A model generated the notes under the pieces. The model did no database searches. It was not told where the DNA came from and worked only from the letters and a program-made list of their open reading frames with translations. From Candidatus Dechloromonas phosphorivorans (lineage in GTDB: Bacteria; Pseudomonadota; Gammaproteobacteria; Burkholderiales; Rhodocyclaceae), in assembly GCA_016714975.1 (NCBI GenBank), contig JADKBR010000003.1:62001-126000 (forward strand): a DNA stretch of 64,000 bases, in the 5' to 3' direction. The translations under genes and the position numbers were made by a program. Each line of letters begins with the position of its first letter. Position 1 is the first letter of the stretch. Below, piece by piece: positions 50,933 to 59,872 of this stretch.

Positions 50933-51586
50933 TTACTTGAGCGCCTCGAAGACACCCGCGGTGATGACATCGACGCTGCCGACACCGGATACTTTCCTGA
51001 CCTTCGGCGCGCGCGCGTCGCCGGTGGCCGACCACTTGCCGTAAAAGTCGACTAGCGGCTTGGTCTGGGAATGATAGATTTCGAGACGCTTCCTGACGGT
51101 TTCCTCCTTGTCGTCATCGCGCTGGACCAGGTCTTCCCCGGTCACGTCATCCTTGCCCTCCACCTTGGGCGGGTTGAATTTCACATGATAGGTGCGGCCG
51201 GATGCCAGATGCGCGCGGCGACCAGCCATGCGCTCGATGATGTCGCCATCCGGCACGTCGATCTCCAGCACGAACTCGATCGGCACGCCCGCATCCTTCA
51301 TCGCCTCAGCCTGCGGGATAGTGCGTGGAAAACCGTCAAAGAGATAGCCGTTCTTGCAGTCGTCCTGGTTCAGGCGATCCTTGACCATGCCGATGATCAC
51401 GGCATCGGGAACCAGGCCGCCAGCATCCATGTGCTTCTTGGCCTCGAGACCGAGTGCCGTGCCGGCCTTGACCTGGGCACGCAACATGTCACCCGTTGAA
51501 ATCTGCGGGATACCAAATTGCTTGGAGATAAAAGTTGCTTGCGTACCCTTGCCGGCGCCGGGTGCACCCAACAGAATCAACTTCAT
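50933..51586 (-). CDS. adk: Adenylate kinase (long-lid form)
   Basis: 217-residue enzyme interconverting ATP + AMP and 2 ADP. Walker A is GAPGAGKGTQ at residues 7-16. FDGFPRTIPQAEAM and the long LID (MAGRRAHLASGRTYHVKFNP) without zinc Cys mark the usual gram-negative form. Start ATG 51586 has a GAGGGA site. It directly precedes the PPi-phosphofructokinase gene. Confidence 0.98.
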   Translation of the reverse strand: MKLILLGAPGAGKGTQATFISKQFGIPQISTGDMLRAQVKAGTALGLEAKKHMDAGGLVPDAVIIGMVKDRLNQDDCKNGYLFDGFPRTIPQAEAMKDAGVPIEFVLEIDVPDGDIIERMAGRRAHLASGRTYHVKFNPPKVEGKDDVTGEDLVQRDDDKEETVRKRLEIYHSQTKPLVDFYGKWSATGDARAPKVRKVSGVGSVDVITAGVFEALK

Positions 51587-51664
51587 GAAATGTCCCTCGT
51601 CTTGCGTCGAAAAAAGCGCTGCTCTAGCCGGCACTCTGATGGGCCGTTCTGCACGGCCGCAAAA

Positions 51665-52450
51665 TTAACCGTTATTTCCGGTCGGGTCAAACAGTTTGCG
51701 CATCCGCTCGGCGTCTTCGGGTGTATCGACACCCGTTGCCGGGGCCGCATCGACCAACGTTACGCTGATCCGGTAGCCGTGCCAGAGGGCGCGCAATTGC
51801 TCCAGCGCCTCGAATTGTTCGGTGGGTGCCGCGGTCAACCCGGCGTAGGCCTTCAAGAACTTCGCCCGGTAGGCGTAGAGCCCGACATGGCGATAAGCCG
51901 GAAAGCTCGCTGGCAGTGTTTCGCCCCCGCCTTCCCGCGCAAAGTGGTCACGGGCATAGGGAATCGGCGCCCGGGAAAAATAGGCCGCGTCGCCATCAGC
52001 CCGGCACACCACCTTGACCACATTCGGATTGAAGAAATCGGCTGCGTCGACAATCGGATGCGCGACCGTGGCAATGTCGGCGCCGCTCGTCGCGAGTTGG
52101 CGCGCCGTTTGGACAATGACCTCCGGTTCGATCAGCGGCTCGTCGCCCTGGACATTGACGATGATCGCATCGCCCGGCCAGCCACGCTGCACGACGACCT
52201 CGGCCAGGCGGTCGGTACCGGTCGCATGGTCGCCGCGCGTCATCAGCGCCGCTACCTCATGGGCCTCGGCTGCGGCCCACACTTCGTGATTATCGGTCGC
52301 CACCCAGACTTCCTCCGCCCCCGACAGCCGCGCCCGTTCGGCGACGCGCACGACCATCGGCTTGCCGCCGAGATCGAGCAGCGGCTTGGCTGGCAGGCGC
52401 GTCGAGGCATAGCGGGCGGGGATCACGACCTTGAACGCGAGACCGGACAT
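51665..52450 (-). CDS. kdsB: CMP-KDO synthetase (3-deoxy-manno-octulosonate cytidylyltransferase)
   Basis: 261-residue enzyme activating KDO with CTP for lipopolysaccharide core synthesis. Motifs: VVIPARYASTRLPAKPLLDL, VATDNHEV, VNVQGDEPLIEPEVI and FSRAPIPYARD. It follows the Trm112-like gene by 2 bases and lpxK, both serving lipid A/LPS and translation-linked methylation in a conserved proteobacterial order. Confidence 0.97.
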   Translation of the reverse strand: MSGLAFKVVIPARYASTRLPAKPLLDLGGKPMVVRVAERARLSGAEEVWVATDNHEVWAAAEAHEVAALMTRGDHATGTDRLAEVVVQRGWPGDAIIVNVQGDEPLIEPEVIVQTARQLATSGADIATVAHPIVDAADFFNPNVVKVVCRADGDAAYFSRAPIPYARDHFAREGGGETLPASFPAYRHVGLYAYRAKFLKAYAGLTAAPTEQFEALEQLRALWHGYRISVTLVDAAPATGVDTPEDAERMRKLFDPTGNNG

Positions 52451-52452
52451 TT

Positions 52453-52626
52453 CTACTCGTCCAGAGCCAACTGGCGCGCCTCGTCCTCGAGCATGATTGG
52501 AATATCGTCACGAATCGGATAGGCCAGCTTGCACGGCTTGCAGACTAATTCCTTTTCGGCTTTGCGGTGTTCGAGATTGCCCTTGCAGATCGGGCAAACG
52601 AGGATATCAAGCAGCCTGGCGTCCAC
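52453..52626 (-). CDS. Trm112-like zinc-ribbon protein
   Basis: 57-residue protein from GTG 52626, preceded by GGAG. The frame extends to 52650 but DARLLDILVCPICKG is the standard N-terminus. Four cysteines form the zinc ribbon (CPIC near 11-14 and CKPC near 29-32). Relatives (YcaR) lie between lpxK and kdsB throughout proteobacteria; the eukaryotic homologue activates methyltransferases. The gene overlaps the end of lpxK by 20 bases. Confidence 0.92.
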   Translation of the reverse strand: MDARLLDILVCPICKGNLEHRKAEKELVCKPCKLAYPIRDDIPIMLEDEARQLALDE

Positions 52627-53605
52627 GGAGTTTCTCCAGAATGAGGTCAATAAGGGCCGGCGAGAGCTCGGCCTCGACCGGCAGAACCCAAGTCTCGGCC
52701 GCGGTCAGTCCAGCACATTTTACTGCATCCTTCTCGGTCATCAGCAGCACACCGTCGCCGGCGAAGGCGAGATCGGCAGCACTGTAGCTGTGATGATCGG
52801 GAAACGGGTGGCATTGGAAGGTCAGGCCCAGCGCTTCCAGAGTCCGGAAAAAGCGCTCGGGATCACCGATTCCGGCCAGGGCATGCAACCGGCGCCCAGC
52901 GAGATCGCCGGCAGCACAAACCAGCTGCGGATCGTCGAGGCCGTAAAAGGCGCCCGGTTGCAGGCGCATGTCGAACCTCGGAAGCGCCGACGGAATCCGG
53001 CCATCGGGCGGGCCGTTGCAGACCACGGCAGTGACCCCGTCCAGCCGCCCCAGCGGCTCGCGCAAAGGTCCAGCCGGCAGACGCCAGCCGTTGCCGGCGC
53101 CGCGGCCGTCGAAAACCGCCAACTCGACGTCACGCGCCAGCCGGTAGTGCTGCAGACCGTCGTCGCAAAGGACGATGTTCACTTCCGGATTGGCGCCTAG
53201 CAAGGCACGCCCGGCGGCCACCCGGTCACGGCCGACCCAGACCGGCACCCGACTGCGTCGTTGTAGCAGCACCGGTTCGTCGCCGACTTCGACCGCCAGC
53301 GAGTCAGCGCTCACCGGACGTGGAGCGGCATGGTCGCCACCGTAACCCCGGCTGACGATACCCGGCCGCCAGCCGCGTGCATTCAACTCCTTGGCCAGCC
53401 AGAGGGTCAGGGGTGTCTTGCCGGCGCCACCCACCGTGATATTGCCGACGACGATCACGGGCACCGGCAGGCTCTCCGGTTGGGAACGACGCCGGCTTGC
53501 CGCAGCCAGTGCGGAATAGACCCCGGCCAGCGGCGCCAGAGGCCACAACGCCGGCGAAAGCCGGCGTTGTGCGAACCATTTGCGCTGCAACCAGCGAGCC
53601 AGCAT
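52607..53605 (-). CDS. lpxK: Tetraacyldisaccharide 4'-kinase
   Basis: 332-residue inner-membrane-associated kinase that phosphorylates the lipid A precursor to lipid IVA. Walker A is GNITVGGAGKTPLTLWL, followed by RGYGG. PVIVVGNI and LCDDGLQHYRLARD are further family marks. Start ATG 53605 overlaps the exbD stop (ATGA). Confidence 0.97.
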   Translation of the reverse strand: MLARWLQRKWFAQRRLSPALWPLAPLAGVYSALAAASRRRSQPESLPVPVIVVGNITVGGAGKTPLTLWLAKELNARGWRPGIVSRGYGGDHAAPRPVSADSLAVEVGDEPVLLQRRSRVPVWVGRDRVAAGRALLGANPEVNIVLCDDGLQHYRLARDVELAVFDGRGAGNGWRLPAGPLREPLGRLDGVTAVVCNGPPDGRIPSALPRFDMRLQPGAFYGLDDPQLVCAAGDLAGRRLHALAGIGDPERFFRTLEALGLTFQCHPFPDHHSYSAADLAFAGDGVLLMTEKDAVKCAGLTAAETWVLPVEAELSPALIDLILEKLRGRQAA

Positions 53606-54021
53606 CAGCGGGGTGCTTGGGTGGCGAACGAGATATGCGGATAACCAGCCGCCTGCGCCGCCTGCATGACGTCGACGACGCTCTGGTGCGTCGCCTTGGC
53701 GTCGGCGTTGATGACGATGATCGGGTCCGGACGCGAGCCTGCGGCACGGCGCAAGGCATCGGAAATGCTTTTCACGTCGGCTGCGGGCAACGGCGATTTA
53801 TTGACCAGAATCTGCCCGCTGGCCGTTACTGCCACATCGACCTCGTTCGGTTCCTCGGCCTGCTTGCTGGCATCCGCCGTCGGCAGGTTGATCTCGAGAC
53901 CGGAAAATTTCGAGTAAGTGGTCGTCAGCATCAGGAAAATGATGATGACCAGCAGCACATCGATCATCGGGATCAGATTGATTTCCGGCTCTTCCTGGCC
54001 GCGCCCGCGCTGAAAGTTCAT
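53605..54021 (-). CDS. exbD: ExbD/TolR-family biopolymer transport protein
   Basis: 138-residue protein with one N-terminal TM carrying the proton-path Asp (INLIPMIDVLLVIIIFLMLT) and a periplasmic domain. Start ATG 54021 (MNFQRGRGQ) has a GGGAGG site. Works with the ExbB/TolQ-like protein to power TonB- or TolA-type transport. Placement before lpxK is common in betaproteobacteria and suggests a lipid-related role, but the energised partner is not known. Confidence 0.93.
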   Translation of the reverse strand: MNFQRGRGQEEPEINLIPMIDVLLVIIIFLMLTTTYSKFSGLEINLPTADASKQAEEPNEVDVAVTASGQILVNKSPLPAADVKSISDALRRAAGSRPDPIIVINADAKATHQSVVDVMQAAQAAGYPHISFATQAPR

Positions 54022-54173
54022 GAGGCCTCCCCGAGCAGACAGCAGGGGCCCCGGTGGGCGCAGCACATCCGGGATGCGCCCGTCCGCAAGGGGGAGGCCG
54101 AAGCCATATTCGCGGTCGGTCGCATTCCATTCCTCGCGATGCTCGTCATGGAACCTTGCTCCCTGCTCATGGC

Positions 54174-54779
54174 TTACTTCCGCTCGCCATGCATGAACTC
54201 GACCAGACGGATTGCCTGTTGCTCCATTTCGACGACGAAGGTATCGACCAGCGCCCGGAAATGCCGCCAGAAAATCAGGCTGGGGATCGCGATGAAGATG
54301 CCGAAGCCGGTGTTGTAGAGGGACACCGAGATGCCATGCGCCAGTTGCTGCGGGTTGGCGCCGGTCGGGGCCTGCGACCCAAAGATCTCGATCATGCCGA
54401 TCACGGTACCGAAAAGGCCCATCAGCGGACTGATCGAGGCAATCGTGCCGAGCGTCGTCAGATAACGGTTCAGCTCATGGGTAACGGCGCTGCCCGCTTC
54501 CTGGATCGATTCCTTCATCACCTCGCGTGTCATCCCGACGTTGCGCAGCCCGGCGGCCAGCACGCGACCGAGGGGCGAATGACGCTCCAGTTCTTCGAGC
54601 ATGCGGTCGTTGTTGGCGCCCAGCTTGAATTCGCCGACTGCGCGCTGCAACAGGCCCGTCGGTACAACTTTGGCACGGCGCAAGGCAACCAGGCGCTCGA
54701 TAATCAGCGCGACGGAAATGATCGAAGCCAGCAACAATGGCCAGATGGGCCAACCGGCAGCCTGAATGATGGCAAACAC
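54174..54779 (-). CDS. exbB: ExbB/TolQ/MotA-family proton channel protein
   Basis: 201-residue membrane protein with three TM segments: one near 10-28 (WPIWPLLLASIISVALIIER), two near 105-165 (TTLGTIASISPLMGLFGTVI and GFGIFIAIPSLIF). Cytoplasmic loop between. First gene of the eight-gene minus-strand run. A 152-base gap without a recognisable gene separates it from exbD, longer than usual for this pair. Confidence 0.92.
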   Translation of the reverse strand: MFAIIQAAGWPIWPLLLASIISVALIIERLVALRRAKVVPTGLLQRAVGEFKLGANNDRMLEELERHSPLGRVLAAGLRNVGMTREVMKESIQEAGSAVTHELNRYLTTLGTIASISPLMGLFGTVIGMIEIFGSQAPTGANPQQLAHGISVSLYNTGFGIFIAIPSLIFWRHFRALVDTFVVEMEQQAIRLVEFMHGERK

Positions 54780-54864
54780 AATGAGACCTCGCTTGTCTGG
54801 TAAGACGTCATTCTGCCTTTCCCCTTGCCGGTCGGCAAGCCCCGTAAACCGGCGTCGCCAGCGC

Positions 54865-54887
54865 TTATCCCCAGAAACTGTGGATAA
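54865..54887. promoter_or_regulatory. Convergent pair of DnaA-box-like 9-mers
   Basis: TTATCCCCA (54865-54873, one mismatch) faces TGTGGATAA (54879-54887, a perfect box on the minus strand) with 5 bases between. An AT-rich stretch lies at about 54968-54993. The site is in the exbB/xseA divergent gap. Confidence 0.45.
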
Positions 54888-55059
54888 GTCTGTGCATGAC
54901 CTGTCATCAACTACGTCGAATTGGCGCAGGTATTGGCTTCCACCTGGGATGCAAGAAAATGGGGCGCTAAACTTAAATACATATAAATCAATGGATTAGA
55001 TTGCGGTGCCGCCATCTCCAGGCAACCACGCGGGTCGCCGGCAGGTTACAATTGCCGCC

Positions 55060-56415
55060 ATGCCCGACCACGACCCGCCCGTGCCCGCCAATCCGGTGCT
55101 TAGCGTCTCCAGCCTCAACCGGCTGGTGCGTGACCGCCTGGAATCCGCCTTCCCGTTGACCTGGGTCGGCGGCGAAATCTCGAATCTAACGTTTGCCACC
55201 TCCGGACACGTCTATTTTTCCCTGAAGGACGCCAATGCCCAAGTGCGCTGCGCGATGTGGCGCAACCGCGCCCAGTTGCTCGGCTGGCGTCCGGAAAACG
55301 GCCAGCAGGTAGAGGCGCGGGCCCTGGTCTCGTTCTACGAGCCGCGCGGCGAGTTCCAGCTCAGCGTCGAAACGATCCGCCGTGCCGGGCGGGGCGACCT
55401 TTTCGAGCGCTTCCTCCGTCTGAGGGCGCGACTCGAAGCCGAAGGGTTGTTCGCCGCCGAAATCAAGCGCCCGCTGCCCGAACACCCGCGGGTGTTAGCC
55501 ATCGTCACCAGCCTGCAGGCGGCGGCCCTGCACGACGTGCTGACCACGCTCCGGCGGCGCGCTCCGCACGTCCGCATCGATCTCTACCCAACCCCGGTCC
55601 AGGGCGAAGGCGCCGCCGAAAGGATCGCCGCGGCCCTGCAACGCGCCGGCGCCGGCGATTGCGATGCGATCATCCTGTGCCGCGGTGGCGGCAGTATCGA
55701 GGACCTGTGGCCGTTCAACGAGGAGGTCGTGGCGCGCGCCATCCGCGCCAGCCAGATCCCCGTGGTTGCAGGCATCGGCCATGAAACCGACTTCACCATC
55801 GCCGATTTCGCCGCCGACCTGCGCGCAGCGACGCCGACCGCCGCCGCCGAAATCCTCAGCCCGGACCGCGATGCCCTGCTCGCCCACCTGCAGCAGTTCC
55901 GGCGCCGCATTACCCGGCAGTTCGCGCGCGGTGTCGTCGAGCGCGCCCAGCAGCTCGACTCGCTTGCCGCTCGCCTGATCGACCCGACCGAGCGCCTGCG
56001 TCAGCGGCGGGAAAGCATCGTGCGGCTCGGCAGGCAACTCGACCGGGCGCGCGACAATCTGCTTGGAATCCGGCGGCACGCCCTCGAGACCCTGGGCCAC
56101 CGCCTGCACAGCGCCCGGCCCCGGCCGCAACACGCCCGTGACAACCTGCAACATCTTCGTCACCGGATCGGCCAGGCGGCCCGCCAGCAAATAAGCGGTG
56201 GCGCCGGGAAACTAATCGCCCTGCAGGCAAGTCTGACCCAACTGGACCCCAAAGCTGTCCTCGGGCGCGGCTACGCGCTGGCGATCGGACCCGATGGCCG
56301 TGCCGTTCGCGATTCGTCGAAACTGAGTCCGGGCGACTCGCTCAGGCTGGGTTTCGCCCGCGGGTCGGCAGCCGTCACCGTCAATCAGGTTGTCGCCGCA
56401 CCTGAAGCTGACTAG
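55060..56415 (+). CDS. xseA: Exodeoxyribonuclease VII large subunit
   Basis: 451-residue nuclease subunit. N-terminal OB fold (LSVSSLNRLVRDRLES, WVGGEISNLTFATSGHVYFS), catalytic domain with RGGGSIEDLWPFNEE and GIGHETDFTIADFAAD, then a long coiled-coil region rich in Arg and Leu, and a C-terminal segment LGRGYAL. It digests single-stranded DNA from both ends together with XseB, whose gene is not here. ATG 55060 is the start that aligns; the frame opens at 55006. Confidence 0.97.
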   Translation: MPDHDPPVPANPVLSVSSLNRLVRDRLESAFPLTWVGGEISNLTFATSGHVYFSLKDANAQVRCAMWRNRAQLLGWRPENGQQVEARALVSFYEPRGEFQLSVETIRRAGRGDLFERFLRLRARLEAEGLFAAEIKRPLPEHPRVLAIVTSLQAAALHDVLTTLRRRAPHVRIDLYPTPVQGEGAAERIAAALQRAGAGDCDAIILCRGGGSIEDLWPFNEEVVARAIRASQIPVVAGIGHETDFTIADFAADLRAATPTAAAEILSPDRDALLAHLQQFRRRITRQFARGVVERAQQLDSLAARLIDPTERLRQRRESIVRLGRQLDRARDNLLGIRRHALETLGHRLHSARPRPQHARDNLQHLRHRIGQAARQQISGGAGKLIALQASLTQLDPKAVLGRGYALAIGPDGRAVRDSSKLSPGDSLRLGFARGSAAVTVNQVVAAPEAD

Positions 56416-56453
56416 AATTTTCGTTGCACCCCTCAATTCACCGGAGAACACAA

Positions 56454-57038
56454 ATGGAACACCAACTGCCCGCGCTGCCCTTCGCCAAGGACGCACTCGC
56501 CCCGCACATGTCGGCCGAGACCTTCGACTACCACTACAGCAAGCACCATCAGGCCTATGTGACCAACCTCAACAACCTGATCAAGGGCACCGAATACGAG
56601 AACCTCGATCTCGAGGCGATCGTCAAGAAGGCGCCGGCCGGCGGCGTGTACAACAACGCCGCCCAGGTGTGGAACCACACTTTCTTCTGGAACTGCCTGA
56701 CGCCGAACGGTGGCGGGTCTCCCGCCGGCGCGCTGGCCGACGCCATCAACGCCAGATGGGGCTCGCTGGATGCCTTCAAAACCGCCTTCCAGACCTCCGC
56801 CGTCGGCAACTTCGGCTCAGGCTGGACCTGGCTGGTCAAGAGGGCCGACGATTCCGTCGACATCGTCAACATGGGCGCCGCCGGCACCCCGCTGACGACC
56901 GGCGACAAGGCCCTGCTCTGCGTCGACGTCTGGGAACACGCCTACTACATCGACTACCGCAACCTGCGCCCCAAGTTCGTCGAGACCTTCCTGAACAATC
57001 TGGTCAACTGGTCCTTCGCCGAAGCGAATTTCGGCTGA
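56454..57038 (+). CDS. sodB: Superoxide dismutase, iron type
   Basis: 194-residue cytoplasmic enzyme dismutating superoxide. Metal ligands: His27 (TFDYHYSKHH), His in WNHTFFWNCL, Asp and His in DVWEHAYYIDY. Residue pattern (AAQVWNHTFFW, FGSGWTWLV) favours iron over manganese. Start ATG 56454 has a GGAG site; the frame upstream to 56424 is not conserved. A strong terminator follows. Confidence 0.97.
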   Translation: MEHQLPALPFAKDALAPHMSAETFDYHYSKHHQAYVTNLNNLIKGTEYENLDLEAIVKKAPAGGVYNNAAQVWNHTFFWNCLTPNGGGSPAGALADAINARWGSLDAFKTAFQTSAVGNFGSGWTWLVKRADDSVDIVNMGAAGTPLTTGDKALLCVDVWEHAYYIDYRNLRPKFVETFLNNLVNWSFAEANFG

Positions 57039-57089
57039 TCTTCACCCTGCGCTCTCGGCGCAGCGGGATTGCACGATAGCCGTCCGGAG

Positions 57090-57123
57090 AAAGCCCTTCT
57101 GCTTGCGCACGAAGGGCTTTTTT
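57090..57123 (+). terminator. Intrinsic terminator of sodB
   Basis: AAGCCCTTC and GAAGGGCTT arms, 11-base loop, followed by TTTT. Confidence 0.9.
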
Positions 57124-57242
57124 GCATCTGCTGAAGATGCCCGGAAGATTCTGGCCAAAAGAAGAGACGAAAATCGCGCTGTTGAAGGCGTCGACCGCAA
57201 CAAGTGGTATCTTCTGACCTGATCACTACAGATACACAAGAT

Positions 57243-58357
57243 ATGACCAAAGTAGCTCTAATTACCGGTATCACCGGTCAGGATGGGGCCTATCTCGCAG
57301 ACCTTCTGCTCGGCAAGGGCTACGTCGTCCACGGCATCAAGCGCCGCTCGTCGTCGTTCAATACCGATCGCATCGATCACCTGTATCAGGATCCGCACGT
57401 CAGCAATCGTAACTTCATCCTGCACTACGGTGATCTCACGGACGCCACCAACCTTATTCGCATCATCCAGCAGGTCCAGCCTGACGAAATCTACAACCTC
57501 GCAGCCCAAAGCCATGTCGCGGTCAGCTTTGAAACACCCGAATACACGGCCAGCGCTGACGGGCTGGGAACGCTGCGCATTCTGGAAGCAATACGCATTC
57601 TCGGACTGGAGAAGAAAACGCGCTTCTATCAAGCATCCACGTCAGAACTTTACGGGCTGGTACAGGAAACACCACAAACGCAAATAACACCGTTCTATCC
57701 CGCAGCCCCTACGCCGTCGCCAAACTCTACGCCTACTGGATCACCGTCAATTACCGCGAAGCCTATGGCATCTATGCATGCAACGGCATCCTGTTCAATC
57801 ACGAAAGCCCGATCCGCGGCGAAACCTTCGTCACCCGCAAGATCACCCGCGCCCTCTCGCGCATCGCCGTCGGCCTGCAGGACTGCCTCTACCTCGGCAA
57901 CCTCTCGGCCCTGCGCGACTGGGGGCATGCCCGGGATTTCGTCGAAATGCAATGGCTGATGCTGCAGCAGGAAAAGCCGGAAGATTTTGTCATCGCCACC
58001 GGCGTGCAGTACAGCGTCCGGCAGTTTGTCGAGAAAGCCGCCATGGAACTCGGCATTACCTTGCGTTTTGAACAGGAAGGCGAATCCGAAATTGGCATTG
58101 TTTTGCGGGTTGACCGCGACAACGCCCAGTGCGAACCCGGCGACACGATCGTCCGCGTCGACCTGCGTTACTATCGCCCGACCGAGGTCGAAACCCTCCT
58201 TGGCGACCCGACCAAGGCACGCGAGAAACTCGGCTGGACACCGAAGATCAGCCTGGCCGAACTGATCCACGAGATGGTCGCCGCAGACGTCGCCGAAGCC
58301 AGACGCGATGCGCTGGTAAAATCTGCTGGCTTTCAGACCTTCGACCACCACGAATAA
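57243..58357 (+). pseudogene. gmd: GDP-mannose 4,6-dehydratase with a one-base deletion
   Basis: The enzyme makes GDP-4-keto-6-deoxymannose for fucose, rhamnose or related surface sugars. The first frame (57243 to about 57700) shows VALITGITGQDGAYLADLLL and FYQASTSELYG. At the C run 57699-57701 the frame changes: adding one C restores [20 protein letters not shown], with the catalytic Tyr-x3-Lys, through to FQTFDHHE at 58357. With that base the protein would be 371 residues, the normal length. Either a real inactivating deletion or a homopolymer sequencing error. Its last 140 bases are repeated at 60301. Confidence 0.88.
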
Positions 58358-58387
58358 TCGCCAAAGTCAAAAAACCAGCATGCGCAC
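58248..58387 (+). repeat. Direct repeat, copy 1 (3' end of gmd)
   Basis: 140 bases covering the last 36 codons of gmd and 30 bases beyond. It aligns almost without gaps to 60301-60440, at about 89 % by eye over the coding part. Many of the coding differences are synonymous. Confidence 0.9.
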
Positions 58388-58462
58388 GGTTACTTTCTCC
58401 AGTGTGACGCATCAATCAGCACTTCCTTAGCTCTTGGACTTTTCCTTTTGGAACAATCCGCC

Positions 58463-58762
58463 ATGCGCCTGACCGCCGAACAAGCCAGCATCATCCGCCA
58501 AGCCGCCCAGAAGGTACTCGGGCAGCAGGTCTTGATCCGGCTCTTCGGGTCACGCGCCAAAGACGATCTGAAGGGCGGCGATATCGACCTGTATTTTGAA
58601 ACAAACAACGTGATTGATAACCGCGCCCAAGCAATCTGCAAGCTTCAAGGGGCACTCATGTTGACCCTGGGCGACCGCAAGATCGACATTCTGCTGAAAG
58701 ATGCCCGGACACCGGAGAGTGCTCTATTCAAAATCGCCAGGGAAACCGGAGTGATGCTATGA
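58463..58762 (+). CDS. MntA-type nucleotidyltransferase antitoxin
   Basis: 99-residue minimal nucleotidyltransferase from ATG 58463 (a TTG at 58448 is an alternative). The active-site pattern is RLFGSRAKDDLKGGDIDLYF, with the G-S and D-x-D acids, plus a later Asp in RKIDILLKD. Such proteins AMPylate and silence the HEPN ribonuclease encoded next to them. The stop overlaps the HEPN start (ATGA), the usual MntA-HepT layout. Catalytic motif intact. Confidence 0.85.
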   Translation: MRLTAEQASIIRQAAQKVLGQQVLIRLFGSRAKDDLKGGDIDLYFETNNVIDNRAQAICKLQGALMLTLGDRKIDILLKDARTPESALFKIARETGVML

Positions 58763-59253
58763 GCCTCGCCTACCTGCCTGAGCATGCGGAAAACGCCAAG
58801 CTGGCGCTGGAACTGGCCATCAGAGAGGCCAGTCACCTCGCCTATACGCATCGCACGCTCTACGCTCAGTCAATTGATTTGCCGTGGGTTGAAGCACTCA
58901 GCCGCCGCGACGAGTTGTCCGAAAAAATCGATGCCTTCGTCAGCCGATTCGGTCGGCTACAGGATCACATAGGCGAAAAACTGATTCCCCGGTTCGCTTC
59001 GCTCATGGGAGAAAACACGAAGACAATGCTCGACACGCTTGCCTTTGCTGAAAAAATGGACTGGATAGAAAACGCTGAAAGCTTCTTCGGGGCGCGCAAA
59101 CTCCGAAATCTTTTGATCCACGAATATCTCTCGGATCCGGCCCTTTTTCTTGAAGCACTTCAGGCCGCGGATCACGCCACGCAAATGCTTTTCGCAACAG
59201 TCGAGGCAATAACCAGGTATGCCGAAGACATCAGGCTCGATCAAGACTCCTGA
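58759..59253 (+). CDS. HepT-like HEPN-domain toxin
   Basis: 164-residue helical protein. The HEPN RNase motif R-x4-H is present in KLRNLLIHEYLSD. Length and the MSLAYLPEHAENAKLALELA start fit the longer HepT-like group. Translationally coupled to the preceding nucleotidyltransferase. Expected to be an RNase restrained by AMPylation of the Tyr after the motif (HEY). Activity is inferred from motif and pairing. Confidence 0.82.
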   Translation: MSLAYLPEHAENAKLALELAIREASHLAYTHRTLYAQSIDLPWVEALSRRDELSEKIDAFVSRFGRLQDHIGEKLIPRFASLMGENTKTMLDTLAFAEKMDWIENAESFFGARKLRNLLIHEYLSDPALFLEALQAADHATQMLFATVEAITRYAEDIRLDQDS

Positions 59254-59323
59254 AGCAAACCCCGCACCAGCAATTGGCGGCATAATGTCGACGGGTTGAA
59301 CGAGGGTCAGAGGGAAGCTCAAC

Positions 59324-59473
59324 GTGACACAAGACGATATTCTGAACTTCCTAAGAACCCATAAACAAAAAATGGGGCAGCTTTATGGGGTAACGCAAAT
59401 CGGACTGTTCGGCAGCCACGCCCGGCGAACCGCACGAAACGATTCAGACATAGACATCCTCGTGGATACCTGA
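59324..59473 (+). pseudogene. Truncated MNT-type nucleotidyltransferase
   Basis: From GTG 59324 the frame reads a normal N-terminal half (ILNFLRTHKQKMGQLYGV, then IGLFGSHARR and DSDIDILVDT) and stops at 59473. Relatives are about 95-100 residues; here only 49 remain and the C-terminal half is gone. The stop falls at the edge of an 18-bp sequence repeated at 60453, so the end was probably replaced by recombination. No HEPN partner follows directly. Confidence 0.75.
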
Positions 59474-59489
59474 AAGAGCGCCCGATCAC
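59472..59489 (+). repeat. 18-bp direct repeat, copy 1
   Basis: GAAAGAGCGCCCGATCAC, identical to 60453-60470. It begins inside the stop codon of the truncated nucleotidyltransferase. Confidence 0.85.
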
Positions 59490-59527
59490 TTGTAGCAACC
59501 CCATCCACGGAAGGAGATGAGCCCCCC

Positions 59528-59872
59528 ATGAAAGCCACAACCATCGACTCCGATACCGCACGGGCCACAAGCCTGTTCGTCCAGCGCATCGCCAGCCAGT
59601 ACGACATGGCCGGGGCAGTCCTGTTTGGCAGCCGTGCACGGCAAACACACCGCCCGGACAGCGATGCGGATGTGCTCGTGCTTCTGCGTGGAGCGCACCA
59701 GCGCTTTCTGCCAACCAAGCTGGCAATGGCCGATGTGGCTTTTGATGTGTTGCTGGAGACGGGAATCAATATCTCACCCTTGCCGGTCTGGATGGACGAA
59801 TGGGAGCATCCCGAAACCTATTCGAATCCACTTCTGTTGAAAAACATCGCAAATGATGGCGTTCGACTATGA
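59528..59872 (+). CDS. Nucleotidyltransferase-domain protein (second MNT/HEPN pair)
   Basis: 114 residues. The active-site pattern GAVLFGSRARQTHRPDSDAD, then VLVLL, is intact. A further Asp is in VAFDVLLETG. ATG 59528, with a GGAGATGAG region upstream. Its stop overlaps the start of the HEPN gene (ATGA). Longer C-terminus than the pair at 58463, and only distantly similar, so the two are different systems rather than a recent duplication. Confidence 0.82.
   Translation: MKATTIDSDTARATSLFVQRIASQYDMAGAVLFGSRARQTHRPDSDADVLVLLRGAHQRFLPTKLAMADVAFDVLLETGINISPLPVWMDEWEHPETYSNPLLLKNIANDGVRL

Noticed and set aside
54865..54993. Replication origin
   Set aside because: Only two DnaA-like boxes are present, and dnaA, dnaN, gyrB, rpmH or parAB are absent nearby.
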